Shown: piece by piece, positions 63,787-64,000 of the stretch | How positions within the stretch are numbered: the first letter of the stretch is position 1 | How the letters are laid out: every line of letters begins with the position of its first letter | NCBI GenBank assembly: GCA_038131365.1 | Contig: JAYPPH010000005.1 | Coordinates: 124,001 to 188,000, forward strand | Direction of reading: 5' to 3' | Length of the DNA: 64,000 bases | Origin: Marisalimonas marina | GTDB lineage: Bacteria; Pseudomonadota; Alphaproteobacteria; Puniceispirillales; Marisalimonadaceae | Program-made: the position numbers and the translations under genes | The notes under the pieces: model-generated | The model's input: the letters and a program-made list of their open reading frames with translations, nothing else | The model's database searches: none | What the model was told of the DNA's origin: nothing

Positions 63787-64000
63787 CTATTCAGTCTTTT
63801 TATTTAGAATTAATTTTGGAGGACCTTTTTCTTCAAGAATTTGCTTAGACTTTTTATATTGTTTTTCATATTCGGAGGGTGACCATACATAAAAAGATTC
63901 ACCAATCCCCATAAAAACAGCTTTGTTAGAAAGTTCTGCAAAATTCATCAGAGTTTCAGGGATGACAATCCTGCCGCTAGCATCAAATTTAGTTTCAAAA
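63787..64000 (-). CDS. mraZ: Transcriptional regulator MraZ, C-terminal part
   Basis: The last 70 or so codons, cut by the window edge. They show the second AbrB-like repeat: FDASGRIVIPETLMNFAEL, then NKAVFMGIGESFYVWSPSEY. The stop is TAG at 63789-63787. MraZ is the first gene of the dcw cluster and in E. coli represses it by binding repeats upstream of itself; that promoter lies outside the window. Confidence 0.93.
   Translation of the reverse strand, partial: FETKFDASGRIVIPETLMNFAELSNKAVFMGIGESFYVWSPSEYEKQYKKSKQILEEKGPPKLILNKKTE

Noticed and set aside
1..64000. CRISPR arrays, tRNAs, rRNAs, insertion sequences, prophage or defence genes
   Set aside because: I found no spaced direct repeats, cloverleaf-like sequence, transposase, integrase or phage motif; the gaps between genes are too small for most of these.

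Overview
The window is an ordinary, densely packed chromosomal segment of an AT-rich (roughly one third G+C by eye, not computed) alphaproteobacterium. The assignment rests on gene order and family types. The order zapA - 6S RNA - 5-formyl-THF cyclo-ligase, ymdB-yebC-ruvCAB-ybgC-tolQRAB-pal-cpoB-tilS-ftsH-folP-glmM, serC-serA-hisZ-purA, and a division/cell-wall cluster with murB between murC and ddl and with lpxC-bamD-recN-ligA behind ftsZ are all typical of that class. Tiny or negative gene spacing, strong A/T codon bias and no mobile DNA suggest a streamlined, possibly marine lineage. I cannot fix the genus from sequence alone.

Layout. 1-4.7 kb (minus strand): a stator-like pair (ExbB/MotA-like channel plus OmpA/MotB-like protein), an inositol-monophosphatase-family protein whose metal ligands are all replaced, EF-P and a class I aldolase. 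4.8-22.4 kb (plus): a small frameshifted coiled-coil gene, zapA, 6S RNA, folate salvage, YmdB, YebC, RuvCAB, the whole Tol-Pal system, TilS, FtsH, FolP, GlmM and ThiD. 22.4-40.6 kb (mixed strands): a GST-like protein, serine synthesis with a structured serC leader, HisZ, PurA, sigma-32, RluD, a small membrane protein, threonine aldolase, YggT, EttA, MlaC/MlaA, UvrD, PrmA and a large aminopeptidase P. 40.6-64 kb (minus): ligA-recN-bamD-lpxC and the dcw cluster ftsZ-ftsA-ftsQ-ddl-murB-murC-murG-ftsW-murD-mraY-murF-murE-ftsI-ftsL-rsmH-mraZ, cut at the right edge inside mraZ.

The main theme is envelope growth and division. Peptidoglycan precursor synthesis (GlmM, MurB-G, MraY, Ddl; MurE carries the meso-DAP type motif), septum assembly (FtsZ, A, Q, W, I, L, ZapA), outer-membrane constriction (Tol-Pal, CpoB), lipid A (LpxC), outer-membrane protein assembly (BamD) and lipid transport (MlaA/C) all lie here. 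Around them sit repair (RuvABC, UvrD, RecN, LigA) and translation-support genes (EF-P, EttA, YebC, RluD, PrmA, TilS, RsmH).

Odd points: three genes (the one before zapA, cpoB, lpxC) are each broken by a single extra base of the same sign; the SuhB-like protein looks catalytically dead; serC has a candidate promoter and RNA leader; the divergent rluD and its neighbour share bases in their start codons. I found no CRISPR array, tRNA, rRNA, insertion sequence, prophage, defence locus or clear undescribed system.
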